Counted from the stretch's first letter, positions 1 to 15,183 are shown. The stretch is DNA of 64,000 nt from Archegozetes longisetosus (GCA_018873245.2 JAEMBT020000003.1:9929843-9993842); one strand, 5' to 3'. Notes: generated by a model not told the origin, from the sequence alone. Numbers and translations are program-made.

Positions 1-1955
1 TCTTAAGAGAAAATGATTGTGATATAACGATGATTTAGTGTATCGCTTCAGTTATTATTAGGAGCAGTGCTGATGACCATAATTAGTGATTATACTAAAT
101 ATGAGAGAAGCGTATGAGAGGGTACATCGCCTTTAATATGGTATATTAACGGTAGCTATTAATGTAACATTTGTTGTTGTTCACCTGCAACAACGCATTA
201 CTTCCTAATGCAATATTTGATGATGAAAAGCAAGAATCTCTTTAATTCAATGCTATATTACATGTCCCCAAAAGGTGAACGAACCTAACTAACCAAAGGT
301 ACTTCTACCAATATCAATCTAATCATCAACCCAAGTCCTATCACGGAATTGGCTCTCCTGTCACTTAATTTGACCGGTGATAATGATATGGCTATTTTCA
401 TAATAGTCTCTGTCTTTCAGTTGAGAGAAATGTTTTAGAAAATCAAGTTTTGTTGTTATTTCGATTAGTCGTGCCAAAGCATAGCATAAGGTATTTGGAT
501 TGCATTTCATTGCAGTCTTGTTTCAATCTATGCTTCTCTTATTCTCTCTATTCTTTTGCTGAATAATCTTTTAGGACATAATGCGATTACAATGTTTTCT
601 TGGATCTCCTGGTGGTCCGACTTATTGTTAGGAAGCGATTTCTTACCTCTTGTTATGACATAATAGAAAATGCGTTCGTTGTTATGCTATTAAAGTTTAA
701 GATTTTCTCTTCAATATTGTTAAGGTAGAAAAAAACGCTAAGTGACGTTTATTTATAATGCTGGGGCTTATAAATAGAAATAATTGTATACTTAATAATA
801 AGGCAATTTAAGTGAATCTGTTTAACTTCTGCTATTTTTATTTTCTTAAAAAATTTAATTCAAATTTTTCTAAAACTCTTTGCAAACTTTATTATGTGAA
901 AAAACTTCTCTTTTCTCACATCGTTCACAAATGTGTGTAAAGAATAAGAAATAACTGTAAATAAAAGTAATTGTTCTTACGCTCAAGGTTAGGCAATTCG
1001 CTATACAATCGACTCAACTTATAATTTATTCAGATTTTTATGATTTCTAGCTTGAAAATCACATTTTCAGGCAATAGTTGTTCGTTTTGATTGACTAATA
1101 AAACAGCAATTTATCAATAGCTAAATCCAATTTTTCTACTTTATTACTCAGTAATAGATTGAGAGAATTTTCTTTTAGACTAATTGACATATTAAACAAT
1201 TAGCATAACTAGTACTTCATATTTATTGTTAAGAAATGCAAATTACAAAAGCTTTTTTGATAAATGCCCAAAGGCTGAAAATGAGTTGCATAACGAAATT
1301 GAATATCGAGTGAAAATGAATTTTAAACTACTAGTGAATGGATTTTATAAACATCTGTAACGCTTGGATACGAGATATACGAAATACATAACTCTTTTTC
1401 CATTAGTTACTCCAGAAGAGGCAATTTTTATGCTAATGGCATATAAGTTAGTATTTTAATCATACAGTCAAAAATTCAATACTAGGCACAAATTTTTCTA
1501 AAGCAAGATGAATATGAATGCAGTCTAAATACCCGATTGCTAACAACCGGATCTTCACAACATGATATCAACCAAAGCAGACCATATTTAATGGACTCAT
1601 ATTACAAACAATGAGTACCTGTTTTATTGTTGAAGAATGCTTTGTGTTGAAAATGATGGTTCGGCCAATTTAGTAGATGACAAATATCCGGTGATTCAAA
1701 AAATTAAAACCTAAGCTACATTTGCGTTCAGTCCATCATTATAACTAGTAATACAACAATACATTTTGCTCTTATAAAAACTTCTATTGTTTGTTGAACT
1801 TTCTAAAAGTTTTCTATAAGAACACATTTCAAGCTTGTTATACATCTTTATATCCCTGGAGATCATACCTGTATCGCACTCCACTTACACAGTAGTCCTT
1901 GTGTTCAAAGTAGTTTTCTTTCCATAAAAAAAATCTTTTAGTATAAAAACCTATT

Positions 1956-2270
1956 TTACACTACAATTGCATGTTTTAAACTAATATCATATTTATTGAT
2001 AGCATGAAGTGCTTTAACCGGAAAGACGAAACCTATGTTTTCGGATTCATTTGAACAAAGGGCGGACATCACATTAAGAGCCCCTAAAACCTTCATAGCT
2101 TTTATTATGTAACATATAGAGTAAGCTCCATAAAGTCCAGGTGAATAGATAATAATGGTAATCATGGCATTGAATGCGGTGCTGATCGACTGACTGATGC
2201 GAGCGTTGCATATAATGTTGTGTTTTTCTGTTACTATTGAACACATTATAAGTCCATTAACTAAACTCAT
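1956..2270 (-). other. 104-codon open frame, unrecognised, doubtful
   Basis: An ATG-to-stop frame of 104 codons that is long for such AT-rich DNA. The predicted product is rather hydrophobic in its middle and has several Cys. I recognise no family, no signal peptide and no neighbouring exon. It could be a decayed gene fragment or chance. Reported only because its length stands out from the surrounding noise. Confidence 0.12.
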
Positions 2271-3672
2271 ACAAAGGGTGGACCGTCCAAAATGCTTAAT
2301 TGTTGGTCATTATTTGACTTATAATTCCAGATAAATATAGCTTTTAAGTGAGAGTTTTTCGAATATTTTACAGTTTTGATTCCTTTCCTGACTTTGAATC
2401 GGAAAATGTATTTTGCCATAAGTGAAATGTGCAAATGATTATTTTGGGGAAAATAGTACTTTTCACCTCAAGTTTGAGCTAACTTTGAGCTAAGTTTTAA
2501 TCAATAAAATTTTGCACATTTTGTTATTCTGTCTGATAAGAATACTAAGCGTTTTAACGATCAAAGAGTAACGTTATTAAAGTTATTATCATTATTAATA
2601 ATAGGTTGAACTCATAAATTGTGATTATAATATGAAATAATATTTTCTCATATCGCCTGCAAGTGAATGAACAAATTTTTATTTTTCACTCTTATATATT
2701 CAATTGAACCATGAAATGGATTAGAAAAGTCGTCCAAACTTGAACTGATAAATATGGATTATATGCGATAATAAGCTGCAAAGTAAAAAAACCAAAACAA
2801 TTTATAAATTTTGATAAGATTTACAAATTGAAACTCTTGCGTCTTATTACTCAAGGCATAAGCCCTTAGAAGCAATTTTTCTTCAATTATTATAGCATCA
2901 ATTTATTCCTTAAAAGCAGAAAACAAAAATCCAAAATCATCCTTGAAGTTATCTTTAGATTTGGACTAATGCGAGTATAAAAGCTTGTAGTTCAGTTGAG
3001 AGGCAAAGCAATTAAATAGAAAACAACTAAAAAATTATAACAAAACTAAGGATTAGAAGAAGAAAAGCATTTTGAAAAGAGATTTAAAAAGTTGAAATCC
3101 ACGTTGGCTTGAAAGAAAAATAAGAAATCTATGTTTAGAGTAAAGCGTAAGACACGTAGTCGGGAATCGCAGACAACTGGATTCTCCCGGACCTGTTCAA
3201 CTAAAATCGGCTCCAAAAGAAAGCCTAAAAAATTTTCAATCAAAGTAGACTAAGTCTAGGAATGTTAATCCCGGGTAATAAATAAATGATTATATATATC
3301 TTGGATTTTTCGGTCATCGATTTGTTAATTCGCTTCTCAGACTTACTTGGAAATGTTAGAAAAATTTCTTAATTGTCTCAAGTTTTATGGGATCAAAGTT
3401 AAAGTTTAAATTGATAATGATTAGGTTTTGCGATGCTTTCCAAACGAGTGGGAATGGTATTCAAGTTTTCCCTACTTTGTAATCGTTTCCTAAAGTCAAG
3501 CCTTTCAATGCAAACCGAAACACAAATTTATTGATTAAAAAAAGTTAAGGCGGTGTTCACAACACTTAAATTACAAACTATTCAAAGTAATTCATTTTAA
3601 TATTAAAAATTTAAGAAAACATATTACTATTATTATTACTGATTATAAATCAACATCTAAAGTAAATTACTG

Positions 3673-3675
<3 letters not shown>

Positions 3676-3738
<63 letters not shown>
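3676..3738. repeat. (AG)n microsatellite grading into (GACAGA)n
   Basis: An almost pure AG tract of about 46 bases is followed by GACAGA units. Purine-rich on the + strand. Confidence 0.95.
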
Positions 3739-6700
3739 TATCATAACTTAAACTAATGAAGAGAAACAAAAAGAAAAGAAGTTTATGATAAAAAATTAAG
3801 ACTAAAATAGATTATTCGTTTAGAAGAAAGGGCAAAAACAAGATGAAATATAGTTTTGAAGCAATAATGTAGTGTTTTTTATTATAACATAGTTCAATAT
3901 TATATTACTATACAAGCTATTAAAATGATACTAGAAATAGCTTTCACTCTTGGGTTTCTTCTTAAAGTGTAGGCAATTTTGAGCAGTCGTTTCAAGTTAT
4001 CATATATTGAGATAGAGGGCTAAATGTAATTGAACGCCAATATTTCATTTACAGTTAAACAGTTACGACCGCATACCATTAACCTGAACCCGAAAAATAC
4101 TTAATACCAGTGCATGCCAGCTTCATATAAATCGTCATGCACCATCTTCTCTTCTAACTCTCTGCTACTTATTAGATGTGGAGAAAGTGAAATATTTTCT
4201 GGAGAGATATTAAATCTATCAGAGAATCAAATTAATATTTCCTTCATATTAGACTTATATCGATAATTAAAACATTTTCTAAATTTTTTTTCTTTTAAAC
4301 TTTATAACTTTTGAGTTACACCCATAAAGAAAAATAAAAATATTTTATTAGAGATAAGAGTTAGTAAGAAAAAAGAGCTAATCTTTTATATTTTAATACA
4401 TATTACTTTAAAGCTTGCAATTTATCATTAATTTATCTGTTCATAAAGTCAGAGATAGTCTCGAGTCTTGTTTTGTTGCTAAGGTATAGATTTTAATTTT
4501 TTGCCTCATCTTCTGTTCGTCAAGTATAAGTTGAGCTCATTTTGTTTGACACATAACTTGAATATGGCTGAAAACAGATTCAATTAATTTCTATCTATAA
4601 AAATGTGTCAAACAATTGAGACGGAAATGAATTATTTCTAAAGAATATATTAACGGAAATCTGGGAAATAGGTGTCAGTCTGTAGATAATTAAAGTTTTC
4701 TAGATATAAGTTGGGGTCAAAGTTGACACGTATTGAAGAAAAGCAATCCGTAATACAGGCGGAAACTTGAGAACTTCAGATGTCAAAATAATGCCACTTA
4801 AAAGTATCTCATTATCAATTCACACATCGGATTCTGCTGTCATTGAATTCTTTGTATTCGCAAACAAGGAAGAAATGGATATTAACTAAAGCTTATTCAA
4901 TGGGCGTTTACGCTTACGAATAATCGTTGTCTTTGTTTTTGTGCTTCAATTTGAATCAAATAAGCAGTTATTATTGGGTCTGAAGAAAGATATTTTAAAT
5001 ACTGCCCAAAACAATTTCTGTTGAGCAGAAGCTGAAAAAAATAAATTCTGGAATAATTATTGATGCAAAGCATTAACTGCTTTGAGTCTGTCTAAAATTT
5101 TCAGTTATTTAGCCTCCAGTTAGACATCGATAGTTAACTATCAAAGTCGGTGGCACTCATTTAATTTCTACTCCTGTAATCACTCTGAAATTAGTGAAAC
5201 AAAATAAATTTGAATATATTTTGCATTCATTTTAAGACATTTTTGGCAATCATTTTTTCTAAATTTCTAATTTATCGAACATTCTGTTTATGAACTCTGT
5301 GAGCTTTTATAAGACTAGCTTCAGATGTGTTCAAAATATGTTTTCTTTGGCTTAACATCTTATGAATGCTAACAAAAATATAATAAATTAAACTTTCTAT
5401 AAATTTAAATCCAACTGTTTATTATGTTTTTACGAGAATTGCGTAGTATTAAAGCTATTTTAGAGAAAACTCAATTAGAATCAAGAAATTCATGAAATTT
5501 TCTCATCTTTTAAAATACAAACTAAAATATTTAAAAACAAACTGTTTGTGACTGATGAAAAACAATATGAATTTCTCAGGTTATTGGCATAGTTTCCACA
5601 ATTTTGTCCATCAATGTTTAACATTATTACAACATTTGCCAATTGGCATCGAATGATAGCACTTATGCGCTAAGATATTCAGCTAGTGCTCAATCATTGT
5701 CAAGTTCTCCTGGGATCAGCTCAACATTAAGTTTTCTTATAATATTTTATTTTTCAGTCCTTGGCTTTCTCTATAAAAATGATTTGAAAGTTTTTGCAAG
5801 ATTGCGATCCACATGACAAACACTGGTTCTGGGAATCAGTTGTGCTGAGTTAGAGCGTATGAGCCAGTTCTAAATTTTCTACGCCAAACACTTCACACGG
5901 GCATCAGTCTTGTCTTTAATGACTTTTTAATAAAGTTATGCTAATTATAACCATTTACTTCATTTATTATCTTAATATACATATACGAAGAAGTCTTTTT
6001 ATTGATTATTTTGTTGCCCTTTTCAAGTTTTTCATCCAAATATCATATTTTATAATTTTGTTTTTATTTATTCAAACAATTTTTTAACTAATTCGTGTAT
6101 AAGTGAACAGAATTTGCAATACTATTGAATGTATTTGATTTTTTCAGTTTTTGTGCAGACACGTTAATTATACTTGAAAGTGTATAGTCGTACTACTTTG
6201 TTCACTTGTGAGATAGTCATAAATTTAGTTTTGCTTTTATGCTTGCAATTCGTAAATTTTCTCTTTTCACTTCAAAAATGTTTGACAAATTAATTACATG
6301 GAGTTAATGAAGGCTCTGTACAATTACTTTGTAGTATGAAAAAAGTTTAGATAAGAGAGAGGAATGATTGTGAATAAATTTTAATTAGATAATTATGCGT
6401 CTCGTCCGAAACCTTGTTATACTTCATATGAAAATTCAAAGTCAATGAATGCCCGATCGATAATTTAACACTCGATCAGACTACGTCTAAAAACTGCTTG
6501 TTTTCAAAATAGCTTTAGTCATAAAAACCGCTTATTTTCAATGTTTATTTGTATTTTTTCCTCATTTTCTCTAAACTATTGATCAATGATAGGACCGAAA
6601 TGTGATGCATGTTTTACATGATAAGTTTGAATAATAGTAAGAAGAGGCAGTAAACCATCAAAAACCAATCGAAAACCGCGAAGGATTTTTAACAAAATAC

Positions 6701-6944
6701 ATTTTTATCTATTTTTTTTAACTGTTTCTAGTTGAGGCTGATTTTTTACCGCAGAACTCATTTTTTCTTTTTATATATATATATATCTGTTCTCTATTTC
6801 TTGTGTAACCACAAAAACCTTCAAAACTACAATAGGTTTTTGAAAAGCGAAAAACTGTAATCGAAAAGTGATATACAGTGGAAAGATAGTTGGCTGGCAA
6901 TGCCTGCAGGGGACAAAAAAGTATAACATTCATATTGAATTGCG

Positions 6945-6985
6945 TTAGTTGTAGTTGGTTGTTGTGGTTGGTTGTTGTAGTTGGC
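6945..6985. repeat. Imperfect GTTGTAGTTGGTT tandem repeat
   Basis: A short G/T-only tract of imperfect 13- to 16-base units. Confidence 0.6.
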
Positions 6986-9900
6986 TACCAGTAGCCGCTA
7001 TTTTCTTTTAATACTAAATTATCATTTTCTCCTTTTGTCGATAACACTTCACGTACTGGCCCTTCAAATCGATGATATATTTGAGGAATTTCACCGATAT
7101 ATCACTGCATGAGTTGTCTATTTTATTAGCTTTTCATTTCATTCATATCTCTCTTATTTCTTATTTTGCTCACTCTTGAAAAAATTGTTGAAACACTTTT
7201 GAATTCAGAAACAGTTTGAGGCTTTCATTTGATTTCTATCTGATTCGGTTTAAGAAATAGATTGAATACTAAGCATAAAATTATTTTATCAAAAAAGTGT
7301 TATCAATTGAGAAAAGCTTATAAAAGGTGATAAAAGAATATAAGATTTAATTTTGGTAAATGTGTAATAAATAAAATTTATGAAAAGTTAGTTTTGGTCG
7401 CCAAATGTATAAATTTTATTTATGTTCTCTGATTCTCAACAGAGATTATTGACTGGTCTGTAAGAAATTTGTCATAGCTTTGGATCCCCTTTAAGGGGTC
7501 CTCAAACGTTTACTTTTCAAACTTGAACAAAACTGTCGAACCTGTTTCTGTTGAATGACTTTTTTGTTGATGTCGACTACTTTTTTCGACTTCAATCAGA
7601 TATTACACTTCTCTGACTGGTAAAAGTGATTTGAAGCCATTTTAGATTTTTCTATTTCTGTCAATGATTAGGTTTCTCTGTTTGGGCTTTTTCTCAATTT
7701 TGATATGAGACTCAGGCTCAGACTCAGACCCAGTCATTATTATCAATTGATAGCGCGATTCCATTTTATTCAAAAGGTATTTCGCTATTCCTTCGTTGGA
7801 AGGATTCTAAGTTTGGGTTTTTTGACACCGGATTCAATCAATCGAGTGGTTTGACTGATTTGTTATTTTGCAACTTTTTCTCACTATATTATCATTGAGT
7901 ATACAATTGTATATCTAGTTTAGTATAACTAAAGCTTATTATTAAAAACACAATATTGAAAGCAATAAGAAATCATGAGCTATGAGATTGAAAATGCTTT
8001 CAATGTTATATTTGAGGTGTTTTTACATAAGCCAAAAGTATTTTGTCGATAAACTAATTTTCGATGAGAATATTATTTCCTAAAAAGGATTAAACCAATT
8101 ACCGTATTCTTAAAAATCTGATAAGTTTGATATATTAAAAATCATATTAGAAGTAGAACGTATTGATAAATGAAAGCTCTACTAAAAAACTAGATTAAAG
8201 ATAAGGATACGATCATGAAAATGAAAATTCGGTGGTTCAACAGTGGGAACCATTGTTCGGAAAGTGGAGTCTCTATTCTTACCTAAATCACGAAATATTT
8301 TGATAGCTTCTGTTTATGAAATATTTAGGGGTAGAGCGGCAAAATAGTGTCTTTTTATTGAGCCAGATTAGAAAATATCCTACATTTAGACTAACATTTT
8401 TCATAGCTTTAAAAACGAAAGAAGAATATTCGTTACTATTGAACAAAATGCGTGCCAAATGAATATTATAGTGAACATATATTTAAGATGCTCTATATAT
8501 TTAAAAATTTTTCTTCTCCTATCTCACTATAAATATTGTTGATTGTTATGTTTCCAAAATTTATACGTTTGAATAAATTCTTTAGTAAAATATATTTTGT
8601 TCAGCTAAATTTAGTCATGAATTTTCTTACTATTGTATGACTTATTTCGGGTTTCTTATAAAAATATTGCATAGAAAAGTTTAATTCGACTGAATATTTG
8701 CTGAATATCACCATAGCTTTGAGCTATATTTATTTCGCTTCTTTTCAAACTGGGTTTTTATTTAAGTAATACTTGTAAATATGCCAAATAGACAGAGAGT
8801 GCGAGTAAATCAACTTTACGAATTTCCAGAGAACATTTATTTTCATAGAGTTTAAATTGAAAATTACAATCAATTTCTGTTACATCAAAATGCCCTCAAA
8901 CAATGATAATTTCATACAGACTAACATTGGTTTAAAGGTTTAGACTTTCTAACACTCCTCACGTGAAATATTTCAAATTGAAACTGCACTCAGTCCTTAA
9001 ATAAATGTGAAAATCATATATAAGCAGTTATTTATCATAATTAAAACTTTGAAAAAAGAGAGCCGAACAAATTAAGATCAGAAAAAATAGCTTAAGCGCA
9101 TATGTGCTGTAATTTGCAAATGAAGTTTATTTACTTAAGCAGCAAAATTGATTTGAATGATTGAACCAATTGTAGAGATAGAGATTGAAATATTTAAAGT
9201 TTGCTAACATTGTTAGTGTAATTTTTTCCTTATATTCCTCTAGTTTAAAGACATTGTGCTTATATACTAGTATTTGATTATAAAATATTGCATAGGATTA
9301 CTACACGTGAGCTTAAATCCCTAGGAATCCACATAATCCGTTGATCATATATTTCGTTTGCGATGTTTTGTCGCACTTTGTGCTCGTTAGCATTAACTCA
9401 ACTATACGTGATCCCTCTCTCCTTCGCTCTCTGTGTCTTTCTATTCACTTCTCTCCTATTCTCTCCCAAATTGTTGCCATGCATTACATTAATTTAGAAG
9501 TTTTACCAAATAAATTATAGCTAAACTCCTAAGAAGCGAAATAAATTACAATAGAGTGCGAGTCTATGTGTGTGAAATGAACATTATTTTTACAATTGTT
9601 ACTATTACTCTCCATTTCTGATTGAGAATTAGTTCAAAAATGCTATTGCTAATTATAATTTTCAATAATTTGTTATTTTTTTTCAACCCGTAGGCTAGAA
9701 ATAAGAGAAAATGAAATGCTGTTCACTGAAAATGTAATTTGAATTTAGAATTAATTGAATGTCTAGCTTTGTCTTATATTAAAAATGATGAATTATATGC
9801 AATAATAACTGAAACAAACGGAAGTTCAATAGGAAGATATAAAACCAAAAGCTGTTATATTCGATAGAAAAACTTATGTCTCATAAATAAAGATGCATAA

Positions 9901-10162
9901 AGTATAAGCAATAATAAACTTTAGAAACTTTAATAATGTTTTATACATAAACTGCTGCAATATTTATTTATTGTTTTGCGAGTCCACTGTTTCAGACATA
10001 AACTGCACTCAATGCTATGAATTGACACATGCGTTAAAGCATATATCAAACAAATCATATCAGAATTGGTCATCAGTGTTACCCCAGAGGGATATTAAAA
10101 ACCAAAAGCCTCGGAAACCATTATAACATTTGTTACATAAGTTAAACACAGATAGACAAACA

Positions 10163-10164
<2 letters not shown>

Positions 10165-10195
<31 letters not shown>
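10165..10195. repeat. (GT)15 microsatellite
   Basis: A pure GT dinucleotide run of about 31 bases. Confidence 0.95.
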
Positions 10196-10197
<2 letters not shown>

Positions 10198-10690
10198 TCA
10201 CTAATAATTTAGTGTATTCTAAACTATTGGTGGAACCATTTTCTAGTTTTGGTATAAGATAATTTAGTATTACTGCGATCTATCTTATCGCCTGTAATCT
10301 TGCTGTCCAATTGTTGATGGGCTGAATGTACGAATACCTTGCTGTCTCAATAATGTTACACTTATTACTGTATGCATTGTTGCATAGGTAAAGATTGATA
10401 ATCGACACGCATCTAATTCTTACGCCATAGGGAAATGTCAGGTTTTACATGTAATAGTTTGTGTAACGATACTTGTTTTTACATACTTTGCCTACAATTC
10501 AAACGATAATTGTGTGGTTCAAATTTGCGTTTTCTATCTTCTAAAGTTACAGATAATATACTAGACAAACAATTTTTTCTACACTCATAATAACCTTGTC
10601 ATTAATTCAAATTATTGCGAACTTTTTCTTTCACTCGAGCAATTCAGATATGTTTCACTCAAATCATATATAATTTTAGTTTATTTAAGC

Positions 10691-10720
10691 AAAACCAAAA
10701 CCAAAACCAAAACCAAAACC
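10691..10720. repeat. (AAAACC)5 tandem hexamer
   Basis: Five exact copies of a 6-base unit, inside an otherwise unremarkable stretch. Confidence 0.95.
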
Positions 10721-12170
10721 TGGTTAAGAAACTTAGGGCAAAGTTTCTCATTCTTTCGAATCAAAACCAATTTATAGTTTTCAAGTATTTCTCAAAAAAA
10801 ATTTATTTTATTATTCATTGCAATAAAAACTTTTAAGACTAAGACCACCTCAAGTTTTAGCTGAAAATCTATGAGTCAATAAACTTTTAACTCAAAAGTA
10901 GTGGAAGGAAAAGACAGAAAAATTTTGGTTATTTAAAAAGTTAGAGTTGCGGTCATTTTGCATGTGAAGAGTGCAATAATATTGTAATATATAGTGAGAC
11001 TCGTGGATCATAAAGTAAACTAAAGCAGTTAGTTCTTAACCTGAAAAGGATCGGCGTTTTGATTACCCCCGAAAACCAAAACCAGACTGGAGTAAGTTTG
11101 CAAATTGTGTATCGGTTGAAGAGTGAAAAAGCAATGAGCTCGAAATGTAGTGCTAATAAAACTGCTCTGTGTTGCGTAGATACTTGTTGTTGAGATAGTA
11201 GGAAAACTTGCGAGATTCAGCTTGCGAAGTATGCCTTCCAAATGTTTATGTTATACCTGCTTATACTTAAAGTCACTGCAGAAAAGGGCTTAAGGGCGAG
11301 AAAATACTACCTTTTCTAAAAGGTGTGCTGGCATTTCCATCAGAATATGCCCGATAGCTATTCAACTATTTGGCCATCACTGGTAGATGTAGAAGAAGTT
11401 GAAGAGAGAAAAACTTGCACTGAATAGTACACGCTTTTGGCGATATCAGTAAAATTTTATTGTTAGATATGCTAAATAACGATACAATCAAAATTAAAAT
11501 CTTTTGATTAGATTAAAAATACGTTTAAAATTTTATTTCTTAACCTTTTTCGTGCATACTATTGACCGAAGGCTTGATTTGAAAATTTAATAGCAATTAA
11601 TTTATTGCAAGGAATTTATTTGGTTTTTCTAGAAGAATAAATATAATGATTTTTGTCTGAATTTTTTGACTATGCAGTAAATTTAGGTTGCAATCTCTAT
11701 ATATCATAACATTTATTTCGAGCTACCGGTTCTATACTGAAGATAGTCAAAAATGGCATCAAGTGGTGCCATTCAAACGTTTAAAAACATAGCATTTGTC
11801 TGTATTGCCTATCCAGACATGTTGCGTGACGTATATTTTTGATAGTTTTATGACTTTTCAGTTCAACAGTAAAATACACAGATATATAAGGCCTTTATAT
11901 GTAAAAGAAGAAAATACCTAAATATTTAGCTTAGAGAACAAGACAGCTTTCACTACACCAACCAATTTGATAACCACAACTTTGGCCAGTTATACACATC
12001 ATTCGCTCGTATTAACTTTAATAAACCATTCCATCATTTGGTCAGAGACGAGAAAATTCTACACAAATCTATTGCTACTGAGTTTTTTCAGTCAATTTTC
12101 TCCTCCAGGCCATTCAAATTATTGGCTTTTACTATATCAAAGGCGATGTATTATAGCTTACCCTCTGATA

Positions 12171-12174
<4 letters not shown>

Positions 12175-12204
<30 letters not shown>
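12175..12204. repeat. (TC)15 microsatellite followed by ATCT units
   Basis: A pure TC run that continues into a short (ATCT)n block to about 12225. The two open frames across it are low-complexity shadows. Confidence 0.95.
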
Positions 12205-12205
<1 letters not shown>

Positions 12206-14028
12206 AAGCTATCTATCTATCTATATATTTGTCTGTCTATCTCTTTTAAAGTGAATTGCAATCTCATAAATCTGATCGACCCAGTTATCAGTTATATAAT
12301 TTATGTCTCGATTATTTTGCCCTTCTTCAACGTTCAATTTTCAGATCATTAACTTGTGTTCAGACACTTAGAAATTTTCATTAAAAATCAGTAGAAAGTA
12401 ATTATGAGCTTTGATGAGAACACTTGAGAAATACCTTTGTTTTTTATATTCTTTTAATTACTTGGTACCCAAAAGTTTGGTATTTTAAATGATAAAAAAA
12501 ATCTTCCATAAAATCAAAAATGATAAAATTTATATTTTTTTTTTTCGTTTAATTCAATAACGATCTGTTTCTAGAATATAATTTTAAAACTATTTTTCAA
12601 AATTCGACGTCTTTTGGCCATCAATTTTATGGAAGTCTTGAATTTCATTGACAATAACTGTAAGGCTTTATGCTACAAGACTGGGAACCGCATTGTTTTT
12701 AGTGCTCTCTTTAAAAATTATGGCATTAAATAATATGCAGTTTTAGGTTGAAAGTAATAACAAGTTTAGAGAAATAAAGTCAATCACTCTATGCATTTAT
12801 AGCCGAGCATTATACCTATTAAAGTATATAACTCTACACTATTTTTATAGTTATATCGCTTTCTCTATTACTTGACTTCAATTTAAATTTTGTGGCTTTA
12901 GTTTATAATTTATTAACCCTTAACTCGACCATTATATGCAAATAAAGTATAAACTTATTGTCTATTTGCGAGACTTAATAAAAGAGATTATGAAATAACC
13001 AAAAATAATAAGAGGAGAGTAAAACTGGCCAACTTATTATTATAATAAAAACTATGACTGCCAGTCCTAACTGTTTTAGAGTTAAAGGCAGCCTCAAACT
13101 ATACACTTAGTTGTCTCATTACTTTTAGGTCTTGTTTTCTAAGCTAAAAGCGATTCACATCTGTTCTCAATTTGATCTGATCTCTGCAAAATTATCGGCT
13201 AACAATTTTGCAAACAATTTTTGATGGTTTTTACCATTTTTGTGTTGGCTATACTTTTGCTCTCTCTATCTCTGGTAGAGATTAGGCGCAGTTTTGGTTG
13301 TTGTTGTTTAGAGTAGTGGCAGAAATAGTTTTTTCGGAAGTGGATTCCAACTAAATTATAGCTATTTATCTTCTCAAAATTCGAGGCTTTACTTATTTGA
13401 AAAGTTTTTATTGGAAAAGTAGAGGACTTGTTACAAACTAGAGTCTAGTTATATATATATTTTCCCTCTTCTACTGTCGAGCAAATAATTTCTTCTTACA
13501 ATTGTTTTGTAACTTCAAATTTTTTAGAGATAGACAGAAAAAACTATAATCTCTTTTCTAGATAAACAAAAAATAAGTTCTGATTTCAACTCGAAAAAAT
13601 AAAATACTTTTGTTTTATTTACCCAATGACATGAAAAGCTCAGACTTTATGCTCGAAATAATAGCGAAAAAGTGAATGAAATGCTGAAGAAGAAAAAGTT
13701 TAAAATACTTTAAATTAAGAGCAAGTCATTTACAGTCTACTCAAGATAATAGAGAATGGAGTGTTTTTTGCTATACTAAGTACGATCACTGAAGGAAAGT
13801 AGGTGAAAAAAATGGTTTCAAATTGTTGATGGGCTAAAGAAGACCACACTATAAACCTTAATAAGCCTACCACTCAAAGGAGAATAGCGTTTATGACTGA
13901 ATACACATTGAAAAGTGAAATCTGCACACTTCAGTTGTGCAGTAGTTTTACTTTTTTTTGCTCTTTAAATGCAGAATGAGATCCTGCTTGCGTTCAAAAT
14001 TGCAATCAACTCTCATGTAGAGTTTTAG

Positions 14029-14101
14029 ATCTCCACCCAAATTATGCCTTTGTCTATGCATCGGTTACCTATGCCCTCACGTCCACAATTGGGTCCACAA
14101 A
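14029..14101 (+). other. Possible upstream coding exon (weak)
   Basis: A GC-richer 73-base stretch lies between a pyrimidine tract ending in TTTTAG and a GTCAGT donor. One frame reads a Met/Pro-rich peptide (…RLPMPSRPQLGPQ) and ends in phase 1, exactly the phase required by the first lectin exon at 25923. Against it: the donor is only fair, no signal peptide is encoded, and an overlapping frame from about 13982 is also open for some 70 codons, so coding in this frame is not proven. Confidence 0.22.
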
Positions 14102-15181
14102 GTCAGTAAATTACATCCTCAGTACTCGATTCACTTTACAATTGATTGTATTCTACCGTAAAAAATACTTAATGCGGCAAAAAATTTGTTCAATTAAATT
14201 AATTCTCTTTTAGACAAATAGTTTTGAGAGACAGGACAAACACTGGCAAAAATAGTGTCTAATCGACAAAGTATTTAGTTTTATTAATAAGTTTTTCAGA
14301 CTTCAGAATAGGTATATAGTGCTTAAGTATTTGGGTCTGAATCGTCAGTAATTGTTATGCATGAATGCGTTAATACATCTTGTTATAAGTCAGTCACTAA
14401 TAGCGCTCTCGACTAGTGAGAGATATATTGAATAGAATAGTGGGAGAGAAACGGAGAGGGAGAGCAAGTATTGAAGATGTTCGCAAAACTTCTTTTCATC
14501 CCTCGTTACATTCTTTTCACTTCACCATTTGATCATTTCTATTCAATTGGTTTGTTCGCGTTCGAGCATCTGCAGAAATGTTCAATCAGTGAAGTTTTTT
14601 GGTTAGGTTCCACAACAGGAGGTTATTTACTATTGAGTATAACAGCTTTTTATGCCGATAACATGCATATAATTTTTTTGTGCTCTCTCTTCTGCACTTA
14701 CATCAGGCATGTTCTTAGTTTTCTTAATAACAACTTCAGATTAATCAATAAAAATTGCATTTGTTGGGTGTTAGAGTTGGAGGTATTCTGAGAAAAGTAT
14801 AATAAACTTTTTAGCTTAAAGTATTGCTAGACTTAAGAGCACATAATGTATATAATATATCAAATTGTTATGCACTCAATTAATCGATTATTTTTCTTTT
14901 TACGACTCGAATATATTTTATGCAATTGTAATTAACGTCAAATGTATTTTTATCAGCAATTAAATAATAAACAATTGTACGCCTTTACGCTCGAGACTAA
15001 CAATGTGTTAAGTCATATATCTGGACAAATATTTAAGAAACAGTGAAAACGCCAGTAGAAAAATTCATTTTAAACTTTATTTACTGTGTCTGAGGGTCAC
15101 AAGTAGTCAAATGCTTTTCTAACTCTATGGTTCGTTTGCCTTTTCCTGACTAACAAACAGGATGGTTTAGATGGTTACAGA

Positions 15182-15183
<2 letters not shown>

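Noticed and set aside
10691..10720. (AAAACC)5 as an interstitial telomere repeat
   Set aside because: The unit does not match the TTAGG/TTAGGG telomere repeats expected for arthropods or other animals and is only 30 bases long.
11967..12352. Two overlapping open frames of 95 and 104 codons
   Set aside because: Both run through the (TC)n/(ATCT)n repeat and have low-complexity Ser/Leu products.
14471..14791. 106-codon hydrophobic open frame
   Set aside because: Phe/Ile/Leu-rich composition typical of chance frames in AT-rich DNA, no family features and no splice link to the receptor.
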